Positions 12,535-21,943 of a stretch of DNA of 64,000 nucleotides are shown here, in pieces. A program made the position numbers and the translations under genes. The notes beneath the pieces were generated by a model. It searched no databases, was not told the DNA's origin, and was given only the letters and a program-made list of their open reading frames with translations. Numbering within the stretch: the first letter of the stretch is position 1; the number at the start of each line of letters is the position of its first letter. Source of the DNA: Pseudoalteromonas piscicida (GTDB taxonomy: Bacteria > Pseudomonadota > Gammaproteobacteria > Enterobacterales > Alteromonadaceae); assembly GCF_002208135.1 (NCBI RefSeq), contig NZ_CP021646.1:417501-481500 (forward strand), written 5' to 3'.

Positions 12535-13152
12535 ATGAACTGGTTTTCTCACTCAGTTGCTAAATGGCGCTATAAGCATTTGCCGTTTTCGCAAGCCGAG
12601 TTAGTCGTGCTAGATCTCGAGCTCACCGGGCTTGATCCTAAACGTCATGAAATTGTGTCAGCTGGTTGGCTGGCGATTAAAAATATGCGGATCCAAGTGA
12701 AAGATGCGCAGTATCATTTGAACCGTGAGGTGCGAACGCTTGCACAAAGTCCTGTTTTTCATGGAATTGATAGTAGCCGATTAGCTGAAGGTGAGTCTCT
12801 ACAAACATTGTTGCTGGCGCTTCAGCATGCGCTCCACGGTAAAGTGTTGGTGTGCCATAACGTACAGATGGATTGGGCGTTTCTTAAGGCGGCATTCCAG
12901 CGCTTTGAGCTAAACGTCAAGCCTGCATTGCTGCTAGATACCATGCAGATAGATAAGCGTCGAGTTTTGAAGCAAGGCTACCCGTTGGCGCAAGACGCAT
13001 TAACACTGAACGCTTGTAGAATGCGTTATGGTTTACCTCCGCATCAATTACATGATGCGCTTAGCGATGCTTTAGCAACAGCTGAACTGCTGTTGGCGCA
13101 ATCTCAGGCCATTTGTGCTGGTGGTAAATGTAAAATTGCGGATTTAACCTGA
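12535..13152 (+). CDS. DnaQ-like 3'-5' exonuclease (DEDDh family)
   Basis: 205 residues with the exonuclease motifs Exo[21 protein letters not shown] (about 26-45; Asp-x-Glu), ExoII around [14 protein letters not shown] (about 108-121) and Exo[19 protein letters not shown] (about 178-193; His and Asp). This places it with DNA polymerase III epsilon-type proofreading or RNase-T-like enzymes; it is too distinct to call dnaQ itself. It follows the DUF294 gene by 3 nt and is probably translated with it, an association repeated in related genomes. Substrate in vivo is unknown. Confidence 0.88.
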   Translation: MNWFSHSVAKWRYKHLPFSQAELVVLDLELTGLDPKRHEIVSAGWLAIKNMRIQVKDAQYHLNREVRTLAQSPVFHGIDSSRLAEGESLQTLLLALQHALHGKVLVCHNVQMDWAFLKAAFQRFELNVKPALLLDTMQIDKRRVLKQGYPLAQDALTLNACRMRYGLPPHQLHDALSDALATAELLLAQSQAICAGGKCKIADLT

Positions 13153-13261
13153 GTTAAAAAATTGTCCTAGCCCCTTACACATTTCACTCAGGTCGATTAC
13201 AATAGCGCCATCAAAACGAAGGGGAACTTTCGTACTTGCGACTTCATGGATTTTCAATTTA

Positions 13262-14272
13262 ATGACAATCAAGCTTGCAATTAATGGCTTTGGTCGAATA
13301 GGGCGTAATATCGTAAGAGCACTCTATGAGTCGGGTCGTCACCACGAAATACAAATTGTCGCCATCAATGAGTTGGCGGATCCTAAAGGGATCGCACATC
13401 TTCTAAAATACGATACCTCACATGGGCGCTTTGCTTTTCCAGTCTCGTTAACAGAATCTTTTTTGGAAGTAGCTGAGGATAAGATCCAGCTATTTTCAGA
13501 GCCAGATCCAACTCACCTACCTTGGCGCGCACTGGATGTTGATGTCGTGCTCGATTGCACTGGCGTGTATCATTCTCGCCAGCACGCACTGGCACATATT
13601 CAGGCTGGGGCAAAGAAAGTATTATTTTCACACCCCGCTGATGCAGATGTTGATGCAACGGTGATCTTCGGTATCAACGAAGAGGTACTGTTACCCGAGT
13701 ACACGATTGTGTCTAACGGTTCGTGTACAACAAACTGTATTGTTCCGGTAATTAAAGTGCTAGACGATAAGTTTGGTGTCGAGTCCGGCGCTATTACAAC
13801 TATTCATGCCTCTATGCACGATCAACAAGTGATTGATGCTTATCACAGTGATTTACGTCGTACGCGTGCGGCAAGTCAATCCATCATTCCTGTCGATACT
13901 AAGCTTGCTCGCGGCATTGAGCGTATTCTACCTAAGTTCCAAGGTCGTTTTGAGGCGATCGCGGTACGAGTTCCAACAATCAATGTAACTGCGATGGATC
14001 TTAGCGTTACGCTCAATGAAAATGTCACCATTGATGCGGTAAACTCGGTGCTTCAACAGGCCGCTGGTGGTCGGTTAGAAGGGGTGCTGAGCTACACTGA
14101 AGAGCCGTTAGTGTCGGTTGATTTTAACCATGATCCACATTCTTGTATTATTGATGGCACGCAAACTCGAGTTAGTCACAAGCGCTTAGTTAAGTTGCTG
14201 GTTTGGTGTGATAACGAGTGGGGTTTTGCTAATCGTATGCTTGATACCGCTTGCGTGATGATGCGTGGCTAA
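13262..14272 (+). CDS. epd: D-erythrose-4-phosphate dehydrogenase
   Basis: NAD-dependent oxidation of erythrose 4-phosphate to 4-phosphoerythronate, the first step to pyridoxal phosphate by the DXP-dependent route. The 336-residue protein has the N-terminal Rossmann motif [13 protein letters not shown] and the catalytic loop [12 protein letters not shown] (Cys155). Gly-Ser-Cys and the [11 protein letters not shown] stretch are typical of Epd rather than of glycolytic GAPDH. It heads an epd-pgk-fba cluster, the normal order in gammaproteobacteria. No clear Shine-Dalgarno precedes the ATG, so the start rests on the alignment of the N-terminus. Confidence 0.93.
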   Translation: MTIKLAINGFGRIGRNIVRALYESGRHHEIQIVAINELADPKGIAHLLKYDTSHGRFAFPVSLTESFLEVAEDKIQLFSEPDPTHLPWRALDVDVVLDCTGVYHSRQHALAHIQAGAKKVLFSHPADADVDATVIFGINEEVLLPEYTIVSNGSCTTNCIVPVIKVLDDKFGVESGAITTIHASMHDQQVIDAYHSDLRRTRAASQSIIPVDTKLARGIERILPKFQGRFEAIAVRVPTINVTAMDLSVTLNENVTIDAVNSVLQQAAGGRLEGVLSYTEEPLVSVDFNHDPHSCIIDGTQTRVSHKRLVKLLVWCDNEWGFANRMLDTACVMMRG

Positions 14273-14398
14273 TCATTTGTTTCAGACGCTGTTATAATCA
14301 AATTGTCTGACAAAATTGAAACACTAATTCAAACCAAGGTGGCAAACGGTTGCTGCTTTGTAGATAACAAAATGTATCGTTCTTTAAGGAGATGTCCA

Positions 14399-15577
14399 AT
14401 GTCAGTCATTAAGATGGCGGATTTAGATTTAAACGGCAAGCGTGTGTTGATCCGCGAAGACCTAAATGTGCCAATTAAAGATGGCAAAGTCGCGTCGGAC
14501 GCGCGTATTCGTGCTGCACTACCAAGTATCAAATTAGCGCTAGAAAAAGGCGCTAAAGTGATGGTGATGTCTCACCTTGGTCGTCCAACCGAGGGAGAGT
14601 ATGATGCGCAATACTCTATGCAGCCAGTTGTGGATTATCTTAATGATGCGTTATCTCAAGATGTACGTTTAGTGACTGACTATCTTGACGGCGTGGATGT
14701 ACAAGACAATGAAGTTATCGTATTCGAAAACGTGCGTTTTAACGTTGGCGAGAAGAAAGACGATGAAGTACTTGCGAAAAAACTAGCAGCGCTTTGTGAT
14801 GTCTACGTGATGGATGCCTTTGGTACTGCGCACCGCGCACAAGCTTCAACACATGGTGTTGGTTTGTATGCTGAGGTGGCTTGTGCAGGTCCATTGCTTG
14901 CGGCTGAACTCGACGCGCTTGGCAAAGCACTAGATAATCCAGCTCGTCCTTTGGTGGCCATCGTTGGCGGCTCTAAAGTATCAACCAAACTAACCGTGCT
15001 TGATTCATTGTCTAAGGTTGTTGATCAACTCGTTACTGGTGGCGGTATTGCAAATACTTTCATTGCTGCAGCGGGTAACCCTGTTGGTAAGTCACTGTAC
15101 GAAGCGGATTTGATCCCTGAAGCGAACAAGCTAGTGGCTGCTGCTAGAGCGAATGACGGTGATATTCCGGTTCCGACTGATGTGGTTGTAGGGAATGAGT
15201 TCTCAGAATCTGCGGTTGCGACTATTAAAGATGTGAGCGAAGTTTCAGACGAAGACATGATCTTCGACATTGGTCCTGATACTGCAACTCAACTTGCCGA
15301 GATCATTGCAAATGCCGGAACTGTGGTTTGGAATGGCCCAGTGGGTGTATTTGAATTTGATCAATTCGGGAATGGTACTGAAGCGATTGCTAATGCCATT
15401 GCTAAGTCGTCAGCATTCTCAATTGCTGGTGGTGGCGATACGTTAGCTGCTATCGACAAGTATGGTGTTGAGCAAGATATCTCTTATATTTCTACAGGTG
15501 GTGGTGCTTTCCTTGAATTCTTAGAAGGTAAAACACTTCCTGCGGTCGCTATGCTTGAGCAGCGCGCTAGAGACTAA
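14399..15577 (+). CDS. pgk: Phosphoglycerate kinase
   Basis: Transfers phosphate between 1,3-bisphosphoglycerate and ADP in glycolysis. 392 residues from the ATG at 14399, preceded by taaggag (14385-14391); an in-frame extension back to 14303 has no ribosome site and is not used. Signatures: [16 protein letters not shown] (substrate Arg and Asp), [27 protein letters not shown] and the C-terminal [13 protein letters not shown] nucleotide site. Lies 126 nt after epd and about 200 nt before fbaA. Confidence 0.97.
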   Translation: MSVIKMADLDLNGKRVLIREDLNVPIKDGKVASDARIRAALPSIKLALEKGAKVMVMSHLGRPTEGEYDAQYSMQPVVDYLNDALSQDVRLVTDYLDGVDVQDNEVIVFENVRFNVGEKKDDEVLAKKLAALCDVYVMDAFGTAHRAQASTHGVGLYAEVACAGPLLAAELDALGKALDNPARPLVAIVGGSKVSTKLTVLDSLSKVVDQLVTGGGIANTFIAAAGNPVGKSLYEADLIPEANKLVAAARANDGDIPVPTDVVVGNEFSESAVATIKDVSEVSDEDMIFDIGPDTATQLAEIIANAGTVVWNGPVGVFEFDQFGNGTEAIANAIAKSSAFSIAGGGDTLAAIDKYGVEQDISYISTGGGAFLEFLEGKTLPAVAMLEQRARD

Positions 15578-15585
15578 AATTGATT

Positions 15586-15648
15586 GAGGTAGCGTTAAGC
15601 TGCCTCCTAATATCAGGTAAACATCATTCTCTCACATACTTGATGTTT
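15586..15648 (+). other. Two hairpins between pgk and fbaA
   Basis: Stem gaggtagc / gctgcctc (15586-15606) and stem aaacatca / tgatgttt (15619-15648). Neither has a T run, so they are not classical terminators. They could protect the pgk transcript 3' end, mark an mRNA processing site or partly terminate. Confidence 0.4.
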
Positions 15649-15775
15649 GCTTGACGACGCGTAGCGTCCGGTTAGCCAACAAATAAAGTGGTTAACCTCA
15701 TCAGCGTTGGCTGGTGTAAACATATTATCCGTTCAAACCGATAGCGGTGGCTATCAACAATTGGAGAAAAGCAAT

Positions 15776-16840
15776 ATGGCTTTAATCAGTATGCGTCAAC
15801 TTCTCGATCATGCAGCTGAGCATGGTTATGGTGTTCCGGCATTTAACGTGAATAACCAAGAGCAAATGCGTGCGATCATGGAAGCTGCGGACAAGACAAA
15901 TAGTCCGGTTATCGTGCAAGGTTCTGCTGGTGCACGCAAATATGCTGGTGCACCATTTATCCGCCACATGATTTTAGCGGCTGTAGAAGAATGGCCTCAT
16001 ATTCCAGTTGTAATGCACCAAGATCATGGTACTTCACCTGCTGTATGTCAACGTTCTATTCAACTTGGTTTCTCATCAGTCATGATGGACGGCTCTCTAA
16101 TGGAAGACGGTAAAACGCCTTCAAGCTACGAGTATAATGTGGACGTTACTCGCCGTACCGTTGAAATGGCGCACGCGTGTGGCGTGTCTGTTGAGGGTGA
16201 GCTAGGTGTACTTGGTTCTCTTGAAACCGGTGAAGCTGGTGAAGAAGACGGTATTGGAGCTGAAGGTAAGTTAACAGAAGATCAGCTACTGACAGATCCG
16301 GAAGAAGCTGCTGACTTCGTCAAGAAAACCAATGTAGATGCGCTTGCTATTGCATGTGGTACATCACATGGTGCTTATAAATTTACTCGTCCACCAACAG
16401 GCGATATCTTAGCAATTAACCGCATCAAAGAAATCCACGCTCGTATTCCTGATACCCACTTAGTAATGCATGGTTCGTCTTCAGTCCCGCAGGACTGGTT
16501 AGCAATCATCAATGAGTTTGGTGGAGAAATCCCTGAGACATACGGTGTACCAGTTGAGCAAATTGTTGAAGGTATTAAATTCGGTGTTCGTAAAGTCAAT
16601 ATCGATACCGATCTACGTTTGGCATCAACAGGTGCTATTCGTCGTCACCTTGCGCAAAACCCAAGCAACTTCGATCCACGCAAATTCTTAGCGGAAGCGA
16701 CGAAAGCGATGACTGAGATCTGTGTTGCGCGCTACGAAGCGTTCGGTACAGCTGGTCAAGCAGCTAAGATTAAGCCAATTTCACTTGATGATATGCACAT
16801 GAGATATCTAACAGGTGAGTTAGATCCTAAAGTGAAATAA
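15776..16840 (+). CDS. fbaA: Fructose-bisphosphate aldolase, class II
   Basis: Zn-dependent cleavage and synthesis of fructose 1,6-bisphosphate. 354 residues starting [20 protein letters not shown], with ttggag 8 nt upstream. Metal ligands appear in [11 protein letters not shown] (His pair region, about 79-89), the class II signature [15 protein letters not shown] (about 141-155) and [10 protein letters not shown] (about 229-238). The length and the SLETGE-type loop match the 'Calvin-cycle' subtype of class II enzymes found in many gammaproteobacteria, not the 359-residue E. coli FbaA subtype, so the symbol fba or cbbA could be used instead. Ends at a clear terminator. Confidence 0.95.
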   Translation: MALISMRQLLDHAAEHGYGVPAFNVNNQEQMRAIMEAADKTNSPVIVQGSAGARKYAGAPFIRHMILAAVEEWPHIPVVMHQDHGTSPAVCQRSIQLGFSSVMMDGSLMEDGKTPSSYEYNVDVTRRTVEMAHACGVSVEGELGVLGSLETGEAGEEDGIGAEGKLTEDQLLTDPEEAADFVKKTNVDALAIACGTSHGAYKFTRPPTGDILAINRIKEIHARIPDTHLVMHGSSSVPQDWLAIINEFGGEIPETYGVPVEQIVEGIKFGVRKVNIDTDLRLASTGAIRRHLAQNPSNFDPRKFLAEATKAMTEICVARYEAFGTAGQAAKIKPISLDDMHMRYLTGELDPKVK

Positions 16841-16898
16841 CTTTATCGGATCAAAATTTGACTAAGTAAAATTGTGCATCGCACTTTGATACTTCAAA

Positions 16899-16924
16899 AA
16901 GCCTCTGAAATAGAGGCTTTTTTG
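16899..16924 (+). terminator. Rho-independent terminator after fbaA
   Basis: Stem aagcctct / agaggctt with a gaaat loop, continuing into a run of six T. Ends the epd-pgk-fba cluster. Confidence 0.9.
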
Positions 16925-17370
16925 TATCTGATCCTTGATTGGAAACCTATGCTTAATAGGGTTTGCTGGATGAAAATATACTTGGATCGCCATTTTACTA
17001 GCGAGGTAAATAGGGATCAGATCTTTACTAACAAAGATCATTGTTTGACTAAGTGGATATATTTCAAAACCTCAGATCAATAAGTTAGCTTCGCTTAGAT
17101 CATTTTTATACCAACTTGATCGAGCGTGAAGTAGTAAGAGGTTAGTAAGAAAATGATCTTGGAGACGATCTTGTTAGTAAAAATCTGATCCTGACAGTGG
17201 ATGATCCCCAGCAGTTAATAAAATACTGATCCCGGAGTCAGTTTCTTGATCTCCAGCTAAAAGTGTCTAACTTTAAAAATACGAGATCTGTTCGCTACCT
17301 CCTCTGTGTCTGGCTTCGGCATCTCAAACCTTGTTGTACTGCGCCCAAATACTATCCAAGGTGATCAAAG
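16925..17370. other. GATC-dense intergenic region upstream of the porin
   Basis: This ~446-bp gap contains 16 GATC tetranucleotides; chance would give about two. Several recur as tgatcc or agatct. A 25-bp inverted repeat links 17014-17039 (ggatcagatctttactaaca...) to 17167-17191 (gatcttgttagtaaa...). No canonical DnaA box (ttatncaca) was found, only 7-of-9 matches. A short open frame at 16874-17083 lacks any coding signature and is not annotated. The region must hold the promoter of the following porin. Confidence 0.6.
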
Positions 17371-18324
17371 ATGAAAATGAAATACCTACCATTTGTTGCT
17401 CTAAGCCTTTGCTCTATGAGTGTTTGTAGTTATGCAAACGAAGCTGTATCTCTATACGGTAGAGCTCATGTCGGTGTACAAAATTCTGATAAAGATGGTG
17501 ACAGCGATACTTCAATTGAAAGTTATAACTCTCGCATGGGATTAAAGGGAGCTGCAAAGCTGCAAGAAGGACTTGAGATTTTTTATAAATATGAATTCCA
17601 AGTTGAGATCACGGATCAAGACAAAGATGGTAAATCAGGTGATAACCTTACCGCACGCTCTCAGTATCTTGGGGTTAAAGGGAGCTATGGTCAGCTCCTG
17701 ATCGGCCGTGATGATACACCGATGAAAAAGTCGCAAGGCAAAGTGGACTTAATGAATGACTTTTCTGGTGATATTAATTCGTTCTTTGTTGGTGAAAATC
17801 GCCTTGGTGACACCGTGCAATATACGACTCCAGCGATCAATCATTTGCAGTTTACGGTGAGTTATATTGCCGAAGACAACAGCAAACAAAACGGCGAAGA
17901 TGGCTTATCTTTGTCGGCAAGTTACGGTGATAGCAAACTCAAGAAAACCAATGTATATGTTGCTGTTGCCCATGATAATAAAGTTGCGGGGCAAGACATT
18001 AACCGCGTGACGGTACAAGGAAAACTAGGGGACTTTAAACTCGGCGGTATGTATCAACAAAATGAAGCGATAGATAGTGACGAGGAAGTAGACAGTTTTA
18101 TGGTGAGTGCTGCCTACCAAATTGAGTCATATACCTTACTGGCTCAATATCAAGATTCGGATGGGGCAGCAGGTAAGCTGAAGGACTCTGGCAATGCAGC
18201 CTCTGTGGGTGTGGAAAAAAGTTTAAGTAAACAAGCTCGTATGTATCTTTGGTATTCGAAATTTTCTTTGGATAACAACGAAGATCACAACACGATGGCG
18301 GTCACATTGAGATATGACTTCTAA
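17371..18324 (+). CDS. Outer-membrane porin (Gram-negative general porin type)
   Basis: 317 residues with a signal peptide (MKMKYLPFVALSLCSMSVCS, cleavage near YANEA), a mature start of the form AVSLYGRAHVGVQ typical of trimeric 16-strand porins, an RSQYLGVKGSYGQLLIGRDD stretch and a C-terminal aromatic ending LRYDF required for BAM recognition. Two aspartate-rich loops, DKDGDSD near residue 36 and DQDKDGKSGD near 85, look like divalent-cation sites. It lies between the GATC-rich region and phoB; the terminator at 18502 separates it from phoB. Phosphate regulation is possible from location, but I saw no Pho box in front of it. Substrate unknown. Confidence 0.88.
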   Translation: MKMKYLPFVALSLCSMSVCSYANEAVSLYGRAHVGVQNSDKDGDSDTSIESYNSRMGLKGAAKLQEGLEIFYKYEFQVEITDQDKDGKSGDNLTARSQYLGVKGSYGQLLIGRDDTPMKKSQGKVDLMNDFSGDINSFFVGENRLGDTVQYTTPAINHLQFTVSYIAEDNSKQNGEDGLSLSASYGDSKLKKTNVYVAVAHDNKVAGQDINRVTVQGKLGDFKLGGMYQQNEAIDSDEEVDSFMVSAAYQIESYTLLAQYQDSDGAAGKLKDSGNAASVGVEKSLSKQARMYLWYSKFSLDNNEDHNTMAVTLRYDF

Positions 18325-18501
18325 TTTACAAGGAGTAAGGCTACTTACAAAAGGCGTGTTGGTTGTGAATTGCAGCGTCGCTTTTGAAGTATAGCTTGGA
18401 GGTCTTAGTCCATATTTCAAAAACACTATTTTGAAACCAACGTTTTAGTATAAAGTACTATAAAAACAGGTGATTATAAATAAATAAGGTATTCCCTTTG
18501 T

Positions 18502-18530
18502 AGCCAAAAAAGAGATTTTTTTGGCTTGTT
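18502..18530 (+). terminator. Terminator between porin and phoB
   Basis: Stem agccaaaaaa / ttttttggct with a short gagat loop, followed by tgtttt. It is about 180 nt after the porin stop; nothing else was recognised in between. Confidence 0.65.
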
Positions 18531-18548
18531 TTGCGTTTACACGTTACA

Positions 18549-18577
18549 CTTTCATAAAAATGTCACAGTTAGTCATA
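18549..18577 (+). promoter_or_regulatory. Pho box upstream of phoB
   Basis: ctttcat-aaaa-atgtcac matches the PhoB target ctgtcat-N4-ctgtcac at 6 of 7 bases in each half, with the right 11-bp period; a third weaker unit (tagtcat) follows at 18570. Indicates autoregulation of phoBR by phosphate starvation, as known in enterobacteria. Confidence 0.7.
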
Positions 18578-18618
18578 ATAATGACATCAACAACGTCGGT
18601 AACGAGAGAACATTGGGA

Positions 18619-19308
18619 ATGTCACGTAAAGTACTTGTAGTTGATGATGAAGCACCTATCAGAGAAATGTTGGTGTTCGTACTAGAGCAAAATGGTTTTC
18701 AAGCAATTGAAGCGGAAGACTATGATTCAGCAGTTGCTGCTATGGTAGAGCCTTATCCAGATATGGTGCTACTAGACTGGATGCTGCCAGGAGGCAGTGG
18801 TATTCAAATTGCTAAAAAGTTTAAGCAAAGTGAATATACCCGTCAGATCCCAATCATCATGCTAACGGCAAGAGGTGAAGAGGAAGACAAAGTTAAAGGA
18901 TTAGAGGTTGGTGCGGATGATTATGTGACAAAGCCTTTCTCTCCTAAAGAGCTCATGGCTCGTATTAAAGCGGTAATGCGTCGAGTTTCACCGACGTCGC
19001 TAGAAGAAGCGATAGAAGTTCACGGATTACGTTTAGACCCTATTTCTCACCGAGTGACATCTGCGGGCACTGAGTTAGATATGGGGCCGACAGAGTTTCG
19101 TTTATTACATTTCTTCATGACACACCCTGAACGTGTTTATAGCCGTGAACAGCTGTTAGACCACGTGTGGGGCACTAATGTGTACGTTGAAGATCGCACT
19201 GTAGACGTTCATATTCGTCGCTTACGTAAAGCTATCGCACCGCTTGGCCACGATCGCTTAGTGCAAACCGTACGTGGTGCAGGTTACCGCTTTTCGAGTA
19301 AACTGTAA
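18619..19308 (+). CDS. phoB: Phosphate regulon response regulator PhoB
   Basis: 229-residue OmpR-family regulator. Receiver domain at 1-120 (acidic pocket VVDDEAP, phospho-acceptor Asp53 in [10 protein letters not shown], Lys in [11 protein letters not shown]), winged-helix DNA-binding domain at 130-229 ([26 protein letters not shown]). I start at the ATG at 18619 ([11 protein letters not shown]) because it matches PhoB proteins; upstream in-frame codons run through the Pho box. Precedes phoR by 51 nt and lies under a Pho box, so the pair is probably phosphate-autoregulated. Confidence 0.96.
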   Translation: MSRKVLVVDDEAPIREMLVFVLEQNGFQAIEAEDYDSAVAAMVEPYPDMVLLDWMLPGGSGIQIAKKFKQSEYTRQIPIIMLTARGEEEDKVKGLEVGADDYVTKPFSPKELMARIKAVMRRVSPTSLEEAIEVHGLRLDPISHRVTSAGTELDMGPTEFRLLHFFMTHPERVYSREQLLDHVWGTNVYVEDRTVDVHIRRLRKAIAPLGHDRLVQTVRGAGYRFSSKL

Positions 19309-19359
19309 TTAGTATTCCAAGAGGAGCTGAATTATTTGGTTCCTAAATGGATTTAGTCT

Positions 19360-20687
19360 ATGTATCGAGTGATTGATAAACAGGCGTTAACGAGACGCCT
19401 GTTTTTGTATTTCCTACCACTAGCCTTAATTGGCTATTTAGTCAGTGCACCTTTTTTGTTTCTTTTCATCGGTGCTTTCGTCTTATTAGTTTGGCATTAC
19501 AAACAACTCTATCGTTTGAGTGATTGGCTACTCAACCAACGTAGTTTTAATCCACCTGAAGGTAAGGGCGCTTGGGAACAAGTGTTTGAAGGCATCTATC
19601 AACTTCAGCAACGTAATCGTAAAAAGCGTAATGAGCTCGCTGAACTGATCCGCCGCTTTCGTGAGGGGGCAGAAGCCATCCCCGACGCGGTCGTTGTACT
19701 ACAACAAGATCTCAGTATTGTGTGGTGTAACCAATTAGCGTTGAAAGTGCTGGGTTTGCAATGGCCTACAGATCATGGTCAAAGATTGGATAACCTTATT
19801 CGAGATCCTAAATTTGTAAAATATATGCATGAACATCGTTTTGATGAAGCTTTAGAGCTTGAGACTGGGCTCGGCCATGAGCAAGTGTTGGAAATACGGG
19901 TCATGCCTTATGCTGAGCAGCTTATGCTAGTGGCGCGTGATGTTAGCCGACTAAAGCAATTAGAGCAGATGCGCAAAGACTTTGTCGCAAACGTATCTCA
20001 TGAGCTAAGAACGCCCCTAACCGTCATGGCTGGCTACCTAGAGATGATGGATAGCGATAATATGCCCCCCCCGCAATGTGGGCTAAAGCACATGGCACGA
20101 TGATAGATCAGTGTAAACGGATGGATAGTCTGGTAAATCAACTTCTTTCCTTGTCTCGAATCGAAGGGGCGAGAAAGCAAGACAATGACAAAGCCGTGAA
20201 TATACCTGCCATGCTTGATCTCATTCATACCGAAGCGAAGTCACTTAATCAGGAAAAGGGCCATGAGCTCATTTTTGATATTGATCCGACTTTGGATATC
20301 AAAGGGGCTGGGGATGAGCTACGTAGTGCCTACTCAAATTTAATTTTTAATGCTATTCATTACACCAAACCCGGTGGACATATTCATGTACGTTGGTATT
20401 TAGAAAACGACTTGCCGACGTTTAGTGTCGTCGATGATGGCGATGGTATCGCGCCTGAACATATTAACCGCCTAACTGAACGTTTTTACCGTGTGGATAA
20501 AGCACGAAGTCGAAAAACAGGCGGCTCGGGCCTTGGTTTAGCAATTACTAAGCATGTGTTGTCTCGTCATGACTCGACTTTACATATTGAAAGTAAAGTG
20601 GGTGAAGGCTCTCATTTTTGGTTTGCTTTCCCAAAACAAAAGCGAATTTTTATGACAAACAATGAAAGTCATAAAAGTGTAATTTAA
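19360..20687 (+). pseudogene. phoR: Phosphate regulon sensor kinase PhoR, interrupted by a frameshift in a C8 tract
   Basis: Membrane kinase that phosphorylates PhoB when phosphate is low. First part (19360-20103): two N-terminal TM helices (about 10-46), a PAS domain (about 100-195) and the His box FVANVSHELRTPLTVMAGYL (His214). Second part (to 20687): the rest of the DHp helix (MDSLVNQLLSLSRIEGA) and the ATPase domain (NLIFNAIHYT, VVDDGDGIAPEH, TGGSGLGLAITKH). The frame breaks at eight C (20065-20072); six or nine C would give a continuous protein of about 442 residues. As read, translation stops soon after the His box with no ATPase domain. Sequencing error, mutation or slipped-strand phase variation are all possible. 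Confidence 0.9.
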
Positions 20688-20705
20688 GAGTAATTTTATT
20701 GTCAT
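20666..20705 (+). promoter_or_regulatory. Array of four phased PhoB half-sites before pstS
   Basis: Half-sites aagtcat (20666), gtgtaat (20677), gagtaat (20688) and ttgtcat (20699) sit exactly 11 bp apart, each followed by an A/T-only tetranucleotide or nearly so, the arrangement bound by tandem PhoB dimers. The first two overlap the end of phoR. It should drive pstS under phosphate limitation. Confidence 0.7.
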
Positions 20706-20764
20706 TTTATCGCTGCACAATGAGCTGCGTAAAATAACTGGGACCAACAATTGGAGTGACCCCA

Positions 20765-21733
20765 ATGAAATTTAAAAGCTTAGTTGCCGCAATGGGTGTG
20801 GCTATTACTACATTAGTTTCTACTCAAGTATCTGCTTTAGACGAAAAGTTACCAGAGTATAATAAAACCAGCGGTATCTCAGGAAACTTCTCTTCTGTAG
20901 GTTCTGATACGCTTGCCAATATGATGACGTTTTGGGCAGAAGAATATAAAAGAATTTACCCTAATGTTAATATCCAAATTCAAGCTGCGGGTTCTTCTAC
21001 TGCGCCACCAGCACTAACGGAAGCAACGGCAAACTTCGGCCCAATGAGCCGTAAGATGAAATCAAAAGAAATCGAAGCTTTTGAAAAGCGTTACGGTTAT
21101 AAGCCAACAGAAATCCGCGTCGCAATTGATGCGCTAGCGGTGTTTGTACACAAAGATAATCCAATTGAAGGCTTAACAATTGAACAGGTTGATTCAATCT
21201 TCTCTTCAACGCGTAAGTGTGGTTCAGCAGCACAGGCAAATCGCTGGAGTGATGTTGGTCTAACGGGTGATTGGGCTGCAAAAGATATTCAGCTTTATGG
21301 TCGCAACTCAGTATCTGGTACTTATGGTTACTTCAAGAAAAAAGCACTGTGTAAAGGCGACTTCCGCAATAATGTTAACGAGCAGCCAGGTTCGGCGTCT
21401 GTAGTACAGTCTATCTCGTCTTCGGTGAATGCGATTGGTTACTCTGGTATCGGTTATAAAACGTCAGGCGTACGTACAGTCCCACTAGCGAAAAAAGGCA
21501 CGAACTACGTTGATGCAACATTAGAAAATGTGGCACAGGGTAAATATCCACTGTCTCGCTTCCTATACCTATATGTGAACAAGCACCCTAATAAAGAATT
21601 AGCACCTATCGAAGCTGAATTCTTGAAGATGGTATTGTCTAAAGAAGGTCAAAAGATTGTTGAGAAAGACGGTTACGTTCCCCTTTCTAGCGAAATGGCG
21701 ACACGCGAATTGAAAAAGTTAGGTCTACTCTAA
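20765..21733 (+). CDS. pstS: Periplasmic phosphate-binding protein, PstS family
   Basis: 322 residues from the ATG at 20765, preceded by ttggag; the frame could begin 9 nt earlier but the ribosome site favours this one. Signal peptide [20 protein letters not shown] with cleavage near VSALDE. Phosphate-binding features: [19 protein letters not shown] near the mature start, [20 protein letters not shown], and [18 protein letters not shown]. It binds phosphate for an ABC transporter, but pstC, pstA, pstB and phoU do not follow; a terminator does. They are probably elsewhere, so this could be a second high-affinity receptor. Phased Pho half-sites lie directly upstream. Confidence 0.92.
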   Translation: MKFKSLVAAMGVAITTLVSTQVSALDEKLPEYNKTSGISGNFSSVGSDTLANMMTFWAEEYKRIYPNVNIQIQAAGSSTAPPALTEATANFGPMSRKMKSKEIEAFEKRYGYKPTEIRVAIDALAVFVHKDNPIEGLTIEQVDSIFSSTRKCGSAAQANRWSDVGLTGDWAAKDIQLYGRNSVSGTYGYFKKKALCKGDFRNNVNEQPGSASVVQSISSSVNAIGYSGIGYKTSGVRTVPLAKKGTNYVDATLENVAQGKYPLSRFLYLYVNKHPNKELAPIEAEFLKMVLSKEGQKIVEKDGYVPLSSEMATRELKKLGLL

Positions 21734-21769
21734 TCGATTACTCAACCCGCTAATTACTTGTTTTTATTG

Positions 21770-21796
21770 ATGCCGCTCATTGAGCGGCATTTTTTG
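21770..21796 (+). terminator. Rho-independent terminator after pstS
   Basis: Perfect 9-bp stem atgccgctc / gagcggcat with a 3-nt loop and a run of T. Shows that pstS is transcribed without downstream pst genes. Confidence 0.92.
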
Positions 21797-21943
21797 ATTT
21801 TTACGTTTCTATGTTCCCAGATTGAATAATTTGTTTAAATCTTCATCCTCAAGCGGCAAAAAAGCTGGAAATATTCTATATTTAGTTAAAATTTATAATA
21901 AATCAGTCGATAATGAACTCGTCTTACTTCAAAAGGTGTATAT

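Noticed and set aside
16874..17083. 69-codon frame after fbaA
   Set aside because: Begins before the fbaA terminator, runs through it and into the GATC-rich repeat; no ribosome site.
16925..17370. Possible replication origin because of dense GATC
   Set aside because: No canonical DnaA boxes, no dnaA, gidA, parAB or rep gene nearby, and no clear A/T-rich 13-mer block. Kept only as a regulatory curiosity.
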